Shown: positions 26,117 through 33,653 of the stretch, piece by piece
Numbering within the stretch: position 1 is the first letter of the stretch
Layout of the letters: every line of letters starts with the position of its first letter
Assembly: GCA_044344145.1 (NCBI GenBank)
Contig: JBIJDM010000003.1
Coordinates: 1-33,653, forward strand
Direction: 5' to 3'
DNA: 33,653 nt
Source of the DNA: JBAXGE01 sp044344145
GTDB lineage: Bacteria > Planctomycetota > Phycisphaerae > WQYP01
Notes under the pieces: generated by a model
What the model was told of the DNA's origin: nothing
What the model saw: only the letters and a program-made list of their open reading frames with translations
The model's database searches: none
Program-made: the position numbers and the translations under genes

Positions 26117-27022
26117 TTAGCAATGGCCGAACATACGTTGGCGGAAAGCCAGATATGCCATTAAATTTTCGGCCAAAGGAACCGCAGTATTAATAGTGAC
26201 CAGATGCACCTGATTGCGTTCGCAGCCCTGCCTCAGACGCAGCCGGAAGGCTTCCAGCTCGCGCAGGTAACTCTTGCGGATATCCTGGGGATTGGTCATC
26301 ATGCGCCCGGTGTTTTCCAGCCCTTCGAACTCCACATTGCCCCGCATCGGGAACTCCAGTTCGTGGGGATCGAACACCTGGAACACAATCACTTCCGACC
26401 CGCTGTAGCGCAGATGCTGGATGCCGCGCAGGATCGTTTCTTCATCATCGAACAGGTCGGAAATCAGAATCACAATCCCGCGCTTGCGGATCTGACTGGC
26501 CACTTCGTGCAGCACCGGCCCCATCCGGGTGGGCGCCCCCTGGGGCGGGCGGGCCAATACGTGCATGATATTGTGAATGGACTGCATGTTGCTGGTGCGC
26601 GGCACCGTGGCGCGGATCACGTCATCGAACATGTGCAGCAACACCGCATCGCGCTGCAGCAGCACCAGATAACTCAAACATGCCGCCAGCATGCGGGCAT
26701 AGTCCAGCTTGGTCACTGCGCCCGAACCGTATTGCATGGATTCGGAGGCGTCCACCAGCACATGGGCGATAAAATTGGTTTCCTGTTCATACTGCTTCAG
26801 ATACAGCCGCTCGGTGCGGCCCAGAAGTTTCCAATCCACGTGCCGGATATCATCGCCAGGGACATATTCGCGGTGCTGGGTGAATTCAATGGCAAAGCCG
26901 CGCAACGGGGATTTGTGTTCGCCGGCCATGAAGCCTTCGACAATGTACCGTGCCTGCAGGCCGAGATTTTCGGCCTGATTGATGGCTGCCGGGTCCAGCA
27001 GTGGGGGAAGGGGTGCTGCCAT
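26117..27022 (-). CDS. DUF58 domain protein
   Basis: 301 residues from the ATG at 27022, preceded by GGAG at 8-base spacing. The DUF58 signature REYVPGDDIRHVDWKLLGRT, then ERLYLKQYEQETN, is present, followed by a vWA-like fold start VLVDASESMQYG with partly preserved MIDAS spacing (Asp-x-Ser-x-Ser) and IVILISDLFDDEE. DUF58 proteins nearly always accompany MoxR ATPases and are thought to be substrates or adaptors for them. No membrane helix or signal is present, so it is probably cytoplasmic. It is placed 30 bp after the MoxR gene and 12 bp before the BatA-like gene. Confidence 0.94.
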   Translation of the reverse strand: MAAPLPPLLDPAAINQAENLGLQARYIVEGFMAGEHKSPLRGFAIEFTQHREYVPGDDIRHVDWKLLGRTERLYLKQYEQETNFIAHVLVDASESMQYGSGAVTKLDYARMLAACLSYLVLLQRDAVLLHMFDDVIRATVPRTSNMQSIHNIMHVLARPPQGAPTRMGPVLHEVASQIRKRGIVILISDLFDDEETILRGIQHLRYSGSEVIVFQVFDPHELEFPMRGNVEFEGLENTGRMMTNPQDIRKSYLRELEAFRLRLRQGCERNQVHLVTINTAVPLAENLMAYLAFRQRMFGHC

Positions 27023-27052
27023 AAGGGGACTCCACACGCGGGCACGATGGGT

Positions 27053-28096
27053 TTAATCCAGCTTGGCATCCTGGGGGATGGCCTGCAGAATCATACGGGT
27101 GATATCATCCGAGGTCATGCCTTCGGACTGGGCCGAGAAGTTGGGGATGAGCCGATGCCGCAGAACCGGCAGGGCCATGGCCGCAACATCGGCACAACTC
27201 ACGTGATAATTGCCATTGATGGCGGCGTTGGCCTTGGCGGCGAGAATCAGATTGAAACTCGCGCGCGGTCCGGCACCCCAGGTCAGCCACTTCTTGCAGA
27301 AGTCCAGCGCCTCGTCGGTCTTGGGCCGGGTGCTGCGGACAATTTTTTCGGCATACGCGAAGACATGCTCGGTCACGGGCATGCGGCGCACGGTTTCCTG
27401 AATGGCGAGGATGTCCTCACCACCCAGTACGTGCTGGGGCGTCTGCCCGCCGGAACCCGAAACCATCTTCATGATCTGGCGTTCTTCCGCGTGCGAGGGA
27501 TAGTCCACCTGGATCATGAACAGGAAGCGGTCCAACTGCGCTTCGGGCAGCGGATAGGTACCTTCCTGTTCGACGGGATTCTGGGTGGCCAGCACAAAGA
27601 ACGGATTGGGCAGCTTGTAATCCTGCCCGCCCACGGTCACCTTGCGTTCCTGCATGGCTTCCAACATGGCGGCCTGAGTTTTGGGCGGGGTACGGTTGAT
27701 TTCATCGGCCAGGAGAATATTGGCGAAGACCGGGCCCTGAGTAAAGCGGAATTTACGTTCGCCGGTAATCGGGTCCACATGGATCATTTCCGTGCCGGTG
27801 ATATCGCTGGGCATGAGATCGGGCGTGAACTGAATCCGCTTGAAGCCCAAGGAGAGCGTCTGGGCCAGACTGGAGACCATCAGGGTCTTGGCCAGACCGG
27901 GCACTCCCACCAGCAGGGCGTGGCCGCGAGTGAAGATGGCGATGAGAATCTGGTCAATCACAGCTTCCTGACCAACAATGACTTTGGTCAGTTCCTGCTT
28001 GATCCGTTGCCGGGAATCGCGCAGGTGGGCTATGGCCTTTAAATCCGCATCTGCGGACGACACACCCGTGGGCTGAGGGTTTTGAACCTCGGTCAT
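27053..28096 (-). CDS. MoxR-family AAA+ ATPase
   Basis: 347 residues from the ATG at 28096 with GGGAG 8 bases upstream; an in-frame start at 28153 adds an unlikely leader. Walker A is GVPGLAKT (64-71), the MoxR-type motif FTPDLMPSDITGTEMI follows, Walker B is ILLADEINRTPPKTQAAMLE, sensor 1 is FFVLATQNPVEQEGTYPLPE, and DRFLFMIQVDYP holds the arginine-finger region. The C-terminal lid helices include WLTWGAGPRASFNLILAAKA. MoxR proteins are ATP-driven chaperone-like enzymes that activate or assemble vWA partners. First gene of the seven-gene operon; the leader before it carries the inverted repeat at 28151-28166. Confidence 0.96.
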   Translation of the reverse strand: MTEVQNPQPTGVSSADADLKAIAHLRDSRQRIKQELTKVIVGQEAVIDQILIAIFTRGHALLVGVPGLAKTLMVSSLAQTLSLGFKRIQFTPDLMPSDITGTEMIHVDPITGERKFRFTQGPVFANILLADEINRTPPKTQAAMLEAMQERKVTVGGQDYKLPNPFFVLATQNPVEQEGTYPLPEAQLDRFLFMIQVDYPSHAEERQIMKMVSGSGGQTPQHVLGGEDILAIQETVRRMPVTEHVFAYAEKIVRSTRPKTDEALDFCKKWLTWGAGPRASFNLILAAKANAAINGNYHVSCADVAAMALPVLRHRLIPNFSAQSEGMTSDDITRMILQAIPQDAKLD

Positions 28097-28150
28097 AGCA
28101 AATCTCCCAAAAATAAGTTTTTCGCATATCTCCAGACAAGCAACAGCAAA

Positions 28151-28166
28151 CACCTATTTGTAGGTG
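28151..28166. promoter_or_regulatory. Inverted repeat in the leader of the MoxR operon
   Basis: CACCTA TTTG TAGGTG is a perfect 6-bp inverted repeat with a 4-base loop, about 55 bases before the MoxR start. No T-run follows. It may be an operator or an mRNA leader hairpin; no regulator is encoded next to it. Confidence 0.35.
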
Positions 28167-28240
28167 CCCTGCGTCCAACTGCGCCTCTCTCTCAATGGGT
28201 AGTACAACGCCCGGATTTTGGGTTTATTTCATGCCCCAAT

Positions 28241-28260
28241 AAAAAAATGCGCGGCGCGCA
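28241..28260 (-). terminator. Intrinsic terminator after the rdgB / membrane protein pair
   Basis: TGCGC (28248-28252) and GCGCA (28256-28260) pair around a 3-base loop. On the minus strand seven T residues follow (complement of the A run 28241-28247). It lies 51 bases past the stop at 28311, separating this pair from the MoxR operon downstream. Confidence 0.75.
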
Positions 28261-28310
28261 GCACCACCGTCAGGGCTTGGCAGTCCACCGAAATTCCGAG
28301 CTAATTAACT

Positions 28311-28994
28311 TTATTCCGTAACCGATTCCGATTTGGCGGGTGCGGTCGGCGCTTCCGCCTCCGGCTCTGCTACCGCAATCCGCCCCTTGGCCTGGATCAG
28401 TGCTTCCCGGAGTGGATTGAGTTGATCCCAGTCAAAGCTGTCCAGCCGCAGCGTCTTGGGGGCGGCCCCATCCGTGTAATGCACTTCAAAAAGCTGGTCT
28501 TTTTCCCAACGCGTATCATCAATCCCCGTCACACTGGCCAATTCCACCCGCCCCGTGCCGGGCACCACCAGCGCGGTCTCATCCAAGGCCACATGCTTGT
28601 GGTTATAGCTGTACAACCAATAACCCACGCCCAGTGCGATCAGGCCCAGCACCCCGGCGAGAATTTTTTGCACCTTGATATCCAGATCACTGTGCCAGCC
28701 TTCCTCCTCATGGAACATTTCATCCAGCATCTGCCGCGTCTCGGAATCCGCCTGATTCCATGTGCTGAAACTCACCCATATCGCCTTGTGGGCAGGGGAC
28801 AGCTTTGCCAACTTGATTTCCATGCGGCCGCGCGTATTTTCATCTTTGCGACTGTGCTCGATCAACTGTTCCACCTTGGTGGGATAGCCGATGAACCCGT
28901 CATAGGCATACCAACCACAGAACGACAACACCATCAGCAGACAAATCACAATCCGAATCGCATAGCTGCGACACGCCGGGGCTTGCAGGGCCAT
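28311..28994 (-). CDS. Two-helix membrane protein of unknown function
   Basis: 227 residues from the ATG at 28994, which has AGGTGG upstream; the frame extends further to 29186, but that part lies inside rdgB and is unlikely to be translated. An N-terminal helix (YAIRIVICLLMVLSFCGWYA) and a central helix (IQ/VQ region then ILAGVLGLIALGVGYWLYSY) bracket a charged helical loop (VEQLIEHSRKDENTRGRMEI). The second half is beta-like (DETALVVPGTGRVELASVTG), includes DWDQLNPLREALIQAKGRIA, and ends in a Glu/Ala/Pro tail. It resembles no family I can name. It lies 25 bp after rdgB, so it is probably cotranscribed with it. Confidence 0.7.
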   Translation of the reverse strand: MALQAPACRSYAIRIVICLLMVLSFCGWYAYDGFIGYPTKVEQLIEHSRKDENTRGRMEIKLAKLSPAHKAIWVSFSTWNQADSETRQMLDEMFHEEEGWHSDLDIKVQKILAGVLGLIALGVGYWLYSYNHKHVALDETALVVPGTGRVELASVTGIDDTRWEKDQLFEVHYTDGAAPKTLRLDSFDWDQLNPLREALIQAKGRIAVAEPEAEAPTAPAKSESVTE

Positions 28995-29019
28995 ATTTCC
29001 ACCTTTCCGAAAAACACCT

Positions 29020-29655
29020 TTAAGACAATACCGTTTGCAGCCAACGCAAGGCCGGGCGCAAGGCCGCGCCGCGATGACTGATTTCCGCCTTCCGCGCGGT
29101 GGGCACTTCCGCCGTGGTACAGTTCCAGGGCGGGTAAAAGAACAATGGGTCATAACCAAACCCATGTTCGCCCCGCGGCTGGTCAATCATGATACCCGCA
29201 ACCTGCCCGGTAAACACGGCCAGCACGGTTTCGGGTATGGCCAACGCCAGCGCACACTCAAACCGGGCCGTCCGCTGCTGGGGCGGTACCTGTGCCAGCG
29301 CCTTGAGCAGCTTGGCATTATTGGCCGCGTCATTACTGGGTTCCCCCGCATAACGGGCACTTAATACTCCCGGTGCCCCATCCAGAGCATCCACACACAA
29401 CCCACTGTCATCGGCCAACGTCAGCAGCCCCGTGGCGGCAGCGTAGTATAGGGCCTTTTTCTGGGCATTTCCGATAAAAGTCGGGCGGTCCTCCTCCGGC
29501 TCGGGGGGACGCGTGGGCAAATCCTTCAGCCCCAGCACCTTTAGCCGGTCGGCCAGACCCGCCACCGCGATTTCGTGGGCAATTTCGCGGACCTTCCCGG
29601 TGTTGCCGGTCGCGATCAACAGACTATGGCCATGATGCTCGATCCACGATTTCAT
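29020..29655 (-). CDS. rdgB: RdgB/HAM1 non-canonical purine NTP pyrophosphatase
   Basis: 211 residues from the ATG at 29655 with AAGGG upstream. Family motifs: LLIATGNTGKVREIAHEI at the N-terminus (substrate-binding T/SxNxxK), FIGNAQKKALYYAAATGLLT, the metal-binding LADDSGLCVDALDGAPGVLS with ARYAGE, GFGYDPLFFYP and SHRGAALRP at the C-terminus. The enzyme hydrolyses ITP, dITP and XTP to the monophosphates, keeping deaminated purines out of nucleic acids. Length matches the family (about 200). It precedes the unknown membrane protein gene and is divergent from the zinc-ribbon gene across about 220 bp. Confidence 0.95.
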   Translation of the reverse strand: MKSWIEHHGHSLLIATGNTGKVREIAHEIAVAGLADRLKVLGLKDLPTRPPEPEEDRPTFIGNAQKKALYYAAATGLLTLADDSGLCVDALDGAPGVLSARYAGEPSNDAANNAKLLKALAQVPPQQRTARFECALALAIPETVLAVFTGQVAGIMIDQPRGEHGFGYDPLFFYPPWNCTTAEVPTARKAEISHRGAALRPALRWLQTVLS

Positions 29656-29874
29656 ACGTAAACCCTTATCCCTAAAGTTGTAAGTCGACGCATCCCAAAA
29701 CAACGCAAAACTGAATCCGGTCCAAATGAGATTTTTTGACGCAATTCACTTGCTCTAACGTCGGACTATCGTAGCATATAAAAATGTCATGCGTCGAGGG
29801 CTGAGTCCCGACAATTCACAGATCGCGCCGGTTTATACGCTTGGTTTATCGCTACCCAGGAAGGGTAAAAGAAC

Positions 29875-30108
29875 ATGGTTCACTTTCAGTGTCCCCATTG
29901 CCAAAAAAGCCTGCATTATCCGCCGCGCTGGGTGGGACACTATTTGCTCTGTGAATTCTGCACCAAGACCATACGCGTGCCCATGCCCTATGGCACCCCG
30001 GAAACCGCAGCCAACGCGGAACCAACAACAGAAGTCGAAGATAACGAAGCCATTGTGGGACTGGTCCACAGTCGGCTCTTGAATCTAAGCCTGAATTTGG
30101 CCTCCTGA
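29875..30108 (+). CDS. Small zinc-ribbon protein
   Basis: 77 residues. The ATG at 29875 has AAGGG about 9 bases upstream, supporting translation. Two Cys pairs, CPHC (6, 9) and CEFC (26, 29), spaced by 16 residues, form a rubredoxin-like zinc ribbon: FQCPHCQKSLHYPPRWVGHY then LLCEFCTKTI. This is the type of N-terminal zinc finger seen in many planctomycete proteins, here standing alone. The rest (AANAEPTTEVEDNEAIVGLV) is acidic and likely disordered. It is one of the few plus-strand genes, flanked by minus-strand genes on both sides, and has its own 5' region (29656-29874) in which I see no clear promoter. Function unknown. Confidence 0.7.
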   Translation: MVHFQCPHCQKSLHYPPRWVGHYLLCEFCTKTIRVPMPYGTPETAANAEPTTEVEDNEAIVGLVHSRLLNLSLNLAS

Positions 30109-30130
30109 ATACCTTACATACCCCAGCACC

Positions 30131-31084
30131 CTACACCGACCCATCCAACCGGGCGCAAAGCCGTAAAGACTCCGGACTGAGTTGACCGCACTGGTCCACA
30201 TCCACATTGAAGGTCACCGGCGTATGGACGGCCCGCGCAGCGCGGAGATACTCTGCCACTTGCGCTACGGGATAGCGGGGTAGCGCCAATGGCTGCCGGG
30301 CCTGATGATGCACCCAAGCGGAATTATCCAGACACACCCAGCGATGATTCTGTAAACCATTGGCCGCCCAACGCTCGGTCGGCACCGCGCATAGATCATT
30401 TACTTCGCCGGCCAAATAATCCTGATGGGTGGAATATTGATGCAATCGCTCATGCGCCCGCATTCCCGGATTAAAGGTTACCAGACGCCCGGGATGGCCG
30501 TGTTTGGCGGCGGCGGAAAAATCTTCCCAGGGAAAACGGAAATCGCGCATATCTGTGGTAACGGTCTGATATGGGCCGGAAGGGTCCAGCGAATAAGCAC
30601 TGTCAAACCACCAGGCCGCCAGTTGGGAACCATAGCGCCCACCCAATTCCGACACCAGTGCACTGAGGTTGTCCGCTAAAATCTGCTTATTCTGGCCGTG
30701 ATAACCCACGGCCTGTTGCCAGTCGGGGTCATCCTGTGCATTACACGAGTGATTGTAATACAGGATCAACTTGAGCCCGCGTCGGGTACACCCCGCCGCC
30801 AATTCTGCCAATAAATCGCGCTGACAGGTGCGGCCCGGCAGCAGCCGGTCCAGAACCTGCGAAGGTGCGGGCAGCATCTGCAAGGCATGGGTGATGGTGA
30901 ACAACAAGTAGGCAGCGCCACAACCTTGAATATCATCCAGAAATTTGGCCACAGGAAATTGCGCTACGGCGGCGGCAAAAGGTAGCGCTGGCCCCGATAC
31001 CGGCATTGACTGGGCCGTCCAGTGCGCGGCAATCCCAAAACGACACTGGGCAAACCAATCGGTATTCGCTGCTTGATAGGTCAT
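30131..31084 (-). CDS. GH29-like (alpha-L-fucosidase superfamily) TIM-barrel protein
   Basis: 317 residues from the ATG at 31084. The N-terminus WFAQCRFGIAAHWTAQSMPV parallels the GH29 motif W-F-x-x-x-x-FG-(I/L)-F-x-HW-G-x-Y-S-x-P. Further on are AAYLLFTITHALQMLPAPSQ (compare the GH29 V-L-T-x-K-H-H-D-G-F strand), GLKLILYYN and LAAWWFDSAYSLDPSG, with Asp161 at the position of the GH29 nucleophile. The fucosidase K-H-H-D-G-F is altered (TITHALQML), so substrate and activity may have changed. No signal peptide is seen, unlike many fucosidases. It is 29 bp downstream of the related TIM-barrel gene, so the pair form an operon. At 317 residues it lacks the C-terminal beta domain of full-length GH29 enzymes. 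Confidence 0.68.
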   Translation of the reverse strand: MTYQAANTDWFAQCRFGIAAHWTAQSMPVSGPALPFAAAVAQFPVAKFLDDIQGCGAAYLLFTITHALQMLPAPSQVLDRLLPGRTCQRDLLAELAAGCTRRGLKLILYYNHSCNAQDDPDWQQAVGYHGQNKQILADNLSALVSELGGRYGSQLAAWWFDSAYSLDPSGPYQTVTTDMRDFRFPWEDFSAAAKHGHPGRLVTFNPGMRAHERLHQYSTHQDYLAGEVNDLCAVPTERWAANGLQNHRWVCLDNSAWVHHQARQPLALPRYPVAQVAEYLRAARAVHTPVTFNVDVDQCGQLSPESLRLCARLDGSV

Positions 31085-31113
31085 CGGTCACGCCTAAAAA
31101 CGCACCAGCCCGC

Positions 31114-32076
31114 CTACTTCGTCTTCAGTCCCCGCAAGTGTTTTCCCATCACCGCCATCATCCATTCCGGCTCTTCACAATCCGCGCCATAATAGTAATA
31201 GGCCAGATGTTCCGCCCTCATGGCCAGCACCTCGGGCATACGCCGGTCCACCACCGCGATGGCCGTTGCGGGTAACCCCATGTTTTCAATCAACAGAAAA
31301 CCGCCTTTGCCCTGGGCCCGGGCGGCGGTGAGAAAACGCTGGCCATGAGGCAGCAGCAGATTGAGACTGCCCTCCAGGCCGATCACGCTTTGGGCATCTT
31401 CCCGGTTAAAGGGCCGGCCATCGCAGCCGAAATAATCCAGCGCGGCAATCTGCGCAAAACGGGTTACCGCATAATCCTGCAAATTCCCGTACAAAAATAA
31501 GGTGGTCTGCAACCCCGCCCGTAGCGTCCGGGCATACGCCGTAACGCGCTGGAAAAAGTCCGCCACCGCATCAATATGCCGTTCCTGCGGGGCGTTGGGC
31601 CCCAGCGCCTGGAGCGCCAGCGGGTGATGGTCCCGCAGATGCAGACTTTTAACCTCGTCCCAGACGATGCCGTCAATGTCAAATTGCAGTACCGTACGCA
31701 GACATTCCTGATAAAACTTTTCGGTGTCGGGATGATGCACGCTGGCCATCAGGCCCCAACAACCCTCGATATGCGGCTGGCCCTGGGCATTGCGCAGGAC
31801 CACATCCGGCCGGGTGGCACAAAAACGCGAGGGCGCCCCCGGCCACCCCGCCACCAGCCCCGCCCAGCGCGACGGCACGATATACAATTTCAGCCCCGCC
31901 GCGTGCGCCTCGGTGGCGAACAGATGCCACAAATGACTGCGTCCCAAATCACGCTCATACGCGGAAATCGCCACCGCCGTGGTGCCATGATCCGCCATCC
32001 AGCGGAAATCCGCCCGCAGGTGCGCGGGCACCAGACTGAACAACGAGCCGTTGAGGTAATACGCGGTAAGGTTCAT
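31114..32076 (-). CDS. Putative TIM-barrel glycosidase-like protein
   Basis: 320 residues from the ATG at 32076, with GGAG about 8 bases upstream. Alternating strand-helix pattern is visible: YYLNGSLFSLVPAHLRADFR, TTAVAISAYERDLGRSHLWH, AHAAGLKLYIVPSRWAGLVA, FDIDGIVWDEVKSLHLRDHH, TLFLYGN, IAALDYFGCDGRPF and GGFLLIENMGLP. The VWDEV strand end offers candidate acidic catalytic residues, as in glycoside-hydrolase-like families. No signal peptide is visible. I cannot name a family with certainty. With the GH29-like neighbour it suggests processing of a sugar polymer or glycoconjugate inside the cell. Confidence 0.55.
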   Translation of the reverse strand: MNLTAYYLNGSLFSLVPAHLRADFRWMADHGTTAVAISAYERDLGRSHLWHLFATEAHAAGLKLYIVPSRWAGLVAGWPGAPSRFCATRPDVVLRNAQGQPHIEGCWGLMASVHHPDTEKFYQECLRTVLQFDIDGIVWDEVKSLHLRDHHPLALQALGPNAPQERHIDAVADFFQRVTAYARTLRAGLQTTLFLYGNLQDYAVTRFAQIAALDYFGCDGRPFNREDAQSVIGLEGSLNLLLPHGQRFLTAARAQGKGGFLLIENMGLPATAIAVVDRRMPEVLAMRAEHLAYYYYGADCEEPEWMMAVMGKHLRGLKTK

Positions 32077-32139
32077 GTTGCGAACTCCAGGACATCGGCC
32101 CATGTTGCGTTATGGCGCTACCCAAGTATCGGGGCAAAT

Positions 32140-33387
32140 TCACTTGGGACGCGTGGCCGTGGCATTGGCCGGCCCGACCGCACACCAGCGCCACCCCATG
32201 TCCGGGCCGCGGCCCGACCATTCAATCTTGATCGAAGTGATTTTTTCGGCTTGTTTCATATCCACCAGCAACACCATGCCGGGTTCCAGCTTCTGGGCCT
32301 TCAGCGCGATGCCGTTGATCTTGACTGTGACCGTTTCCGCCGGGATCGTGGCCGATGGATTGGCATTGGCCAGCACCACCACCCACTGCACATTGACCGG
32401 CACAGTAAAGCCCACCACCGCCGTCGCCTGACGTTGGGGCGGTAAAGTCTCCGGCGTGGCCGGCAAACGTGGCGGAATCTTTTCCGTCGCAGGTACCACC
32501 GCCACCCCCGCCAGCAGGGCCGGATAAGCCTCCGCGGTGAACCGTGCCTCCGGCAAGGTCAACACGGCCGCCGCCGCGATATTACCGGACGTTGATTCCG
32601 ACCCCATGCGGGTGATGATGTCCTGGGCCGTGCGCTGGGCGGGGCTGTCGGCCTGAGCACTTTGGGCATACAGTGCCAGCGCCGCCCGGGCATGCAGCCA
32701 GCGACTGCCGGGGGCCAGCATTTTATTCTGGGCCAAATCCAGATGTGCCTGGGCCAATTCCAAGGGACGGTTACTCTGTACCGCGTCGAGCAAGGCCGCC
32801 ACCCCCGGAGGGACATCGCCGCGGAGATTCTGGGACAATTTACTGGCCGCCTGCACCTGGGCCAAATCCCGGGCCAAACCCAACACGCACGTCTGGCGTA
32901 AACTCGCATCTTCGGCGGATGTGGCCATCCGTAATTGCATATTATTCACGGTGTTCTGGGCCTGCGCCAGCGGTTGCAAAAAATTCAGCCGGGCGCGGAT
33001 TTCACCTTCCGGGGCCAGACTGTAGGTCGCGGCCACGCTGCGAGCCTGCTGCAGCCCCTCGACAGCTTTGATGTAACAGGTGGTAACCTCGATCAATTGG
33101 TCATTCTCGGTGAGAATTTGCGCTTGTTGCAGGAACAAATCCACCAATTCCTGCGCGGCGATGGCTTTGTTTTTGGGATCTGTGGTTTCGCGTAGTTCCG
33201 CCTGCAACAGGCTGATGTGGCGCCGCACCCCGTTAATCCGCTCCTGAGCCAGTTGCTTGGGCGCGGGCGCTGTCGCCGTGGCGGGTGCGGTCGTGGCCAT
33301 GGTGGTCACCGCTCCGGACACAGCCCCGACCATCATCCCGGCGATCCACACCATACCCGCTAAACATGATTTTCGCACGAGGCTCAT
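32140..33387 (-). CDS. Exported protein of unknown function
   Basis: 415 residues from the ATG at 33387, with GAGGG upstream. A signal peptide (SCLAGMVWIAGMMVGAVSGA) leads to an Ala/Thr/Pro linker (TTMATTAPATATAPAPKQLA). The next ~250 residues are helical and TPR-like (QELVDLFLQQAQILTENDQL; LVQ-type Ala-rich repeats to LPEARFTAEAYPALL). The last ~110 residues look like a beta-sandwich (GFTVPVNVQWVVVLANANPS; ETVTVKINGIALKAQKLEPG; SIKIEWSGRGPDMGWRWCAV), perhaps a carbohydrate- or surface-binding module. It ends ATATRPK. No family recognised. The glycosidase-like gene starts about 60 bp downstream on the same strand. Confidence 0.7.
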   Translation of the reverse strand: MSLVRKSCLAGMVWIAGMMVGAVSGAVTTMATTAPATATAPAPKQLAQERINGVRRHISLLQAELRETTDPKNKAIAAQELVDLFLQQAQILTENDQLIEVTTCYIKAVEGLQQARSVAATYSLAPEGEIRARLNFLQPLAQAQNTVNNMQLRMATSAEDASLRQTCVLGLARDLAQVQAASKLSQNLRGDVPPGVAALLDAVQSNRPLELAQAHLDLAQNKMLAPGSRWLHARAALALYAQSAQADSPAQRTAQDIITRMGSESTSGNIAAAAVLTLPEARFTAEAYPALLAGVAVVPATEKIPPRLPATPETLPPQRQATAVVGFTVPVNVQWVVVLANANPSATIPAETVTVKINGIALKAQKLEPGMVLLVDMKQAEKITSIKIEWSGRGPDMGWRWCAVGPANATATRPK

Positions 33388-33566
33388 CAGGTGCCCTCGA
33401 TCTGGTTAGCGCACGCCTCTGATGACGCAGCAACACACTCGCCGCCCGAAGCGCCTAGATCTAATGCCCAGTCTCATAGCTAGATACAACTATAAACAAG
33501 ATGCGTTCGCCCTTCCCGACCAGACACCAACCTGCTTACCAAAGAATTGCACAGTGGTCGAGAAAA

Positions 33567-33639
33567 TGGGCAGAGCCGGAATCGAACCGGCGACACAAGG
33601 ATTTTCAATCCTTTGCTCTACCAGCTGAGCTATCTGCCC
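33567..33639 (-). tRNA. tRNA-Phe (GAA)
   Basis: The reverse complement folds as a complete 73-nt cloverleaf: acceptor GGGCAGA/TCTGCCC with discriminator A, D arm GCTC-AGCTGGTA-GAGC, anticodon stem AAGGA/TCCTT with loop TTGAAAA (anticodon GAA), variable loop GTGTC and T arm GCCGG-TTCGATT-CCGGC. The 3' CCA is not encoded (TTT follows), so it must be added after transcription. Confidence 0.98.
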
Positions 33640-33653
33640 GCTCAAGTGCGGCT

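Noticed and set aside
26204..28042. A 612-codon open frame on plus, antisense to the MoxR and DUF58 genes
   Set aside because: It is the mirror of two well-supported genes in GC-rich DNA; its translation is His/Gly/Gln-rich with no recognisable domain.
33422..33628. Plus-strand frame ending GRAGIEPATQGFSILCSTS
   Set aside because: This peptide is the known artefact of translating the antisense of a tRNA-Phe gene.

Overview
The window (about 60% GC) looks like the chromosome of a planctomycete, probably of the Phycisphaerae type. This is an inference from gene content. The signs are a MoxR / DUF58 / BatA-like vWA / DUF4175-like / squalene-cyclase-fold operon, a sulfatase-maturase-type radical SAM enzyme, an isolated secretin, and many exported proteins whose mature N- or C-termini carry short Thr/Pro/Ala/Gln stretches (PATQP and similar). 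No phage, IS element, CRISPR array or rRNA gene is visible. One tRNA gene is present at the right edge.

Layout: nearly everything is on the minus strand; only four genes are on plus (an Mpv17-like membrane protein, truA with its glycosyltransferase partner, and a small zinc-ribbon protein). Positions 1-2643 hold a truncated family-4-type uracil-DNA glycosylase that lacks the usual iron-sulfur cysteines, a membrane protein and an exported esterase. Positions 2723-6233 hold a cytochrome bd oxidase operon (cydA-cydB). Next to it are a plus-strand gene resembling the largely eukaryotic Mpv17/PMP22 family and a broken second copy of the cydB 3' end. Positions 6371-8550 hold a secretin with its own strong terminator and a 75-residue membrane-anchored protein. 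Positions 8671-12003 hold the radical SAM maturase, divergent from truA and a GT4 glycosyltransferase. A REPIN-like double hairpin follows at about 12010-12070. Positions 12090-15256 hold a lipoprotein, cysS and a PEBP-family protein.

The centre of the window, 28096 down to 15325, is one seven-gene operon with gaps of at most about 30 bp and two 4-bp ATGA overlaps. It encodes a MoxR AAA+ ATPase, a DUF58 protein, two membrane-anchored vWA proteins, a DUF4175-like membrane protein, an 1124-residue exported Ala/Gln-rich coiled coil with a collagen-like Gly-Gln-Pro block, and an exported cyclase-fold repeat protein. By analogy with MoxR/Bat systems, the ATPase probably remodels or activates the vWA proteins, which would act on envelope partners; the last two genes are candidate envelope partners of unknown function.

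Beyond the operon lie a small membrane protein with rdgB (own terminator at 28241-28260), a zinc-ribbon micro-protein, two TIM-barrel glycosidase-like proteins (one GH29-like) in tandem with an exported protein of unknown function, and tRNA-Phe(GAA) at the right edge. Housekeeping genes (cysS, truA, rdgB, tRNA-Phe, UDG) are mixed with lineage-type envelope genes. The strongest candidates for something undescribed are the cydB remnant / Mpv17-like locus, the cysteine-free UDG and the seven-gene envelope operon.
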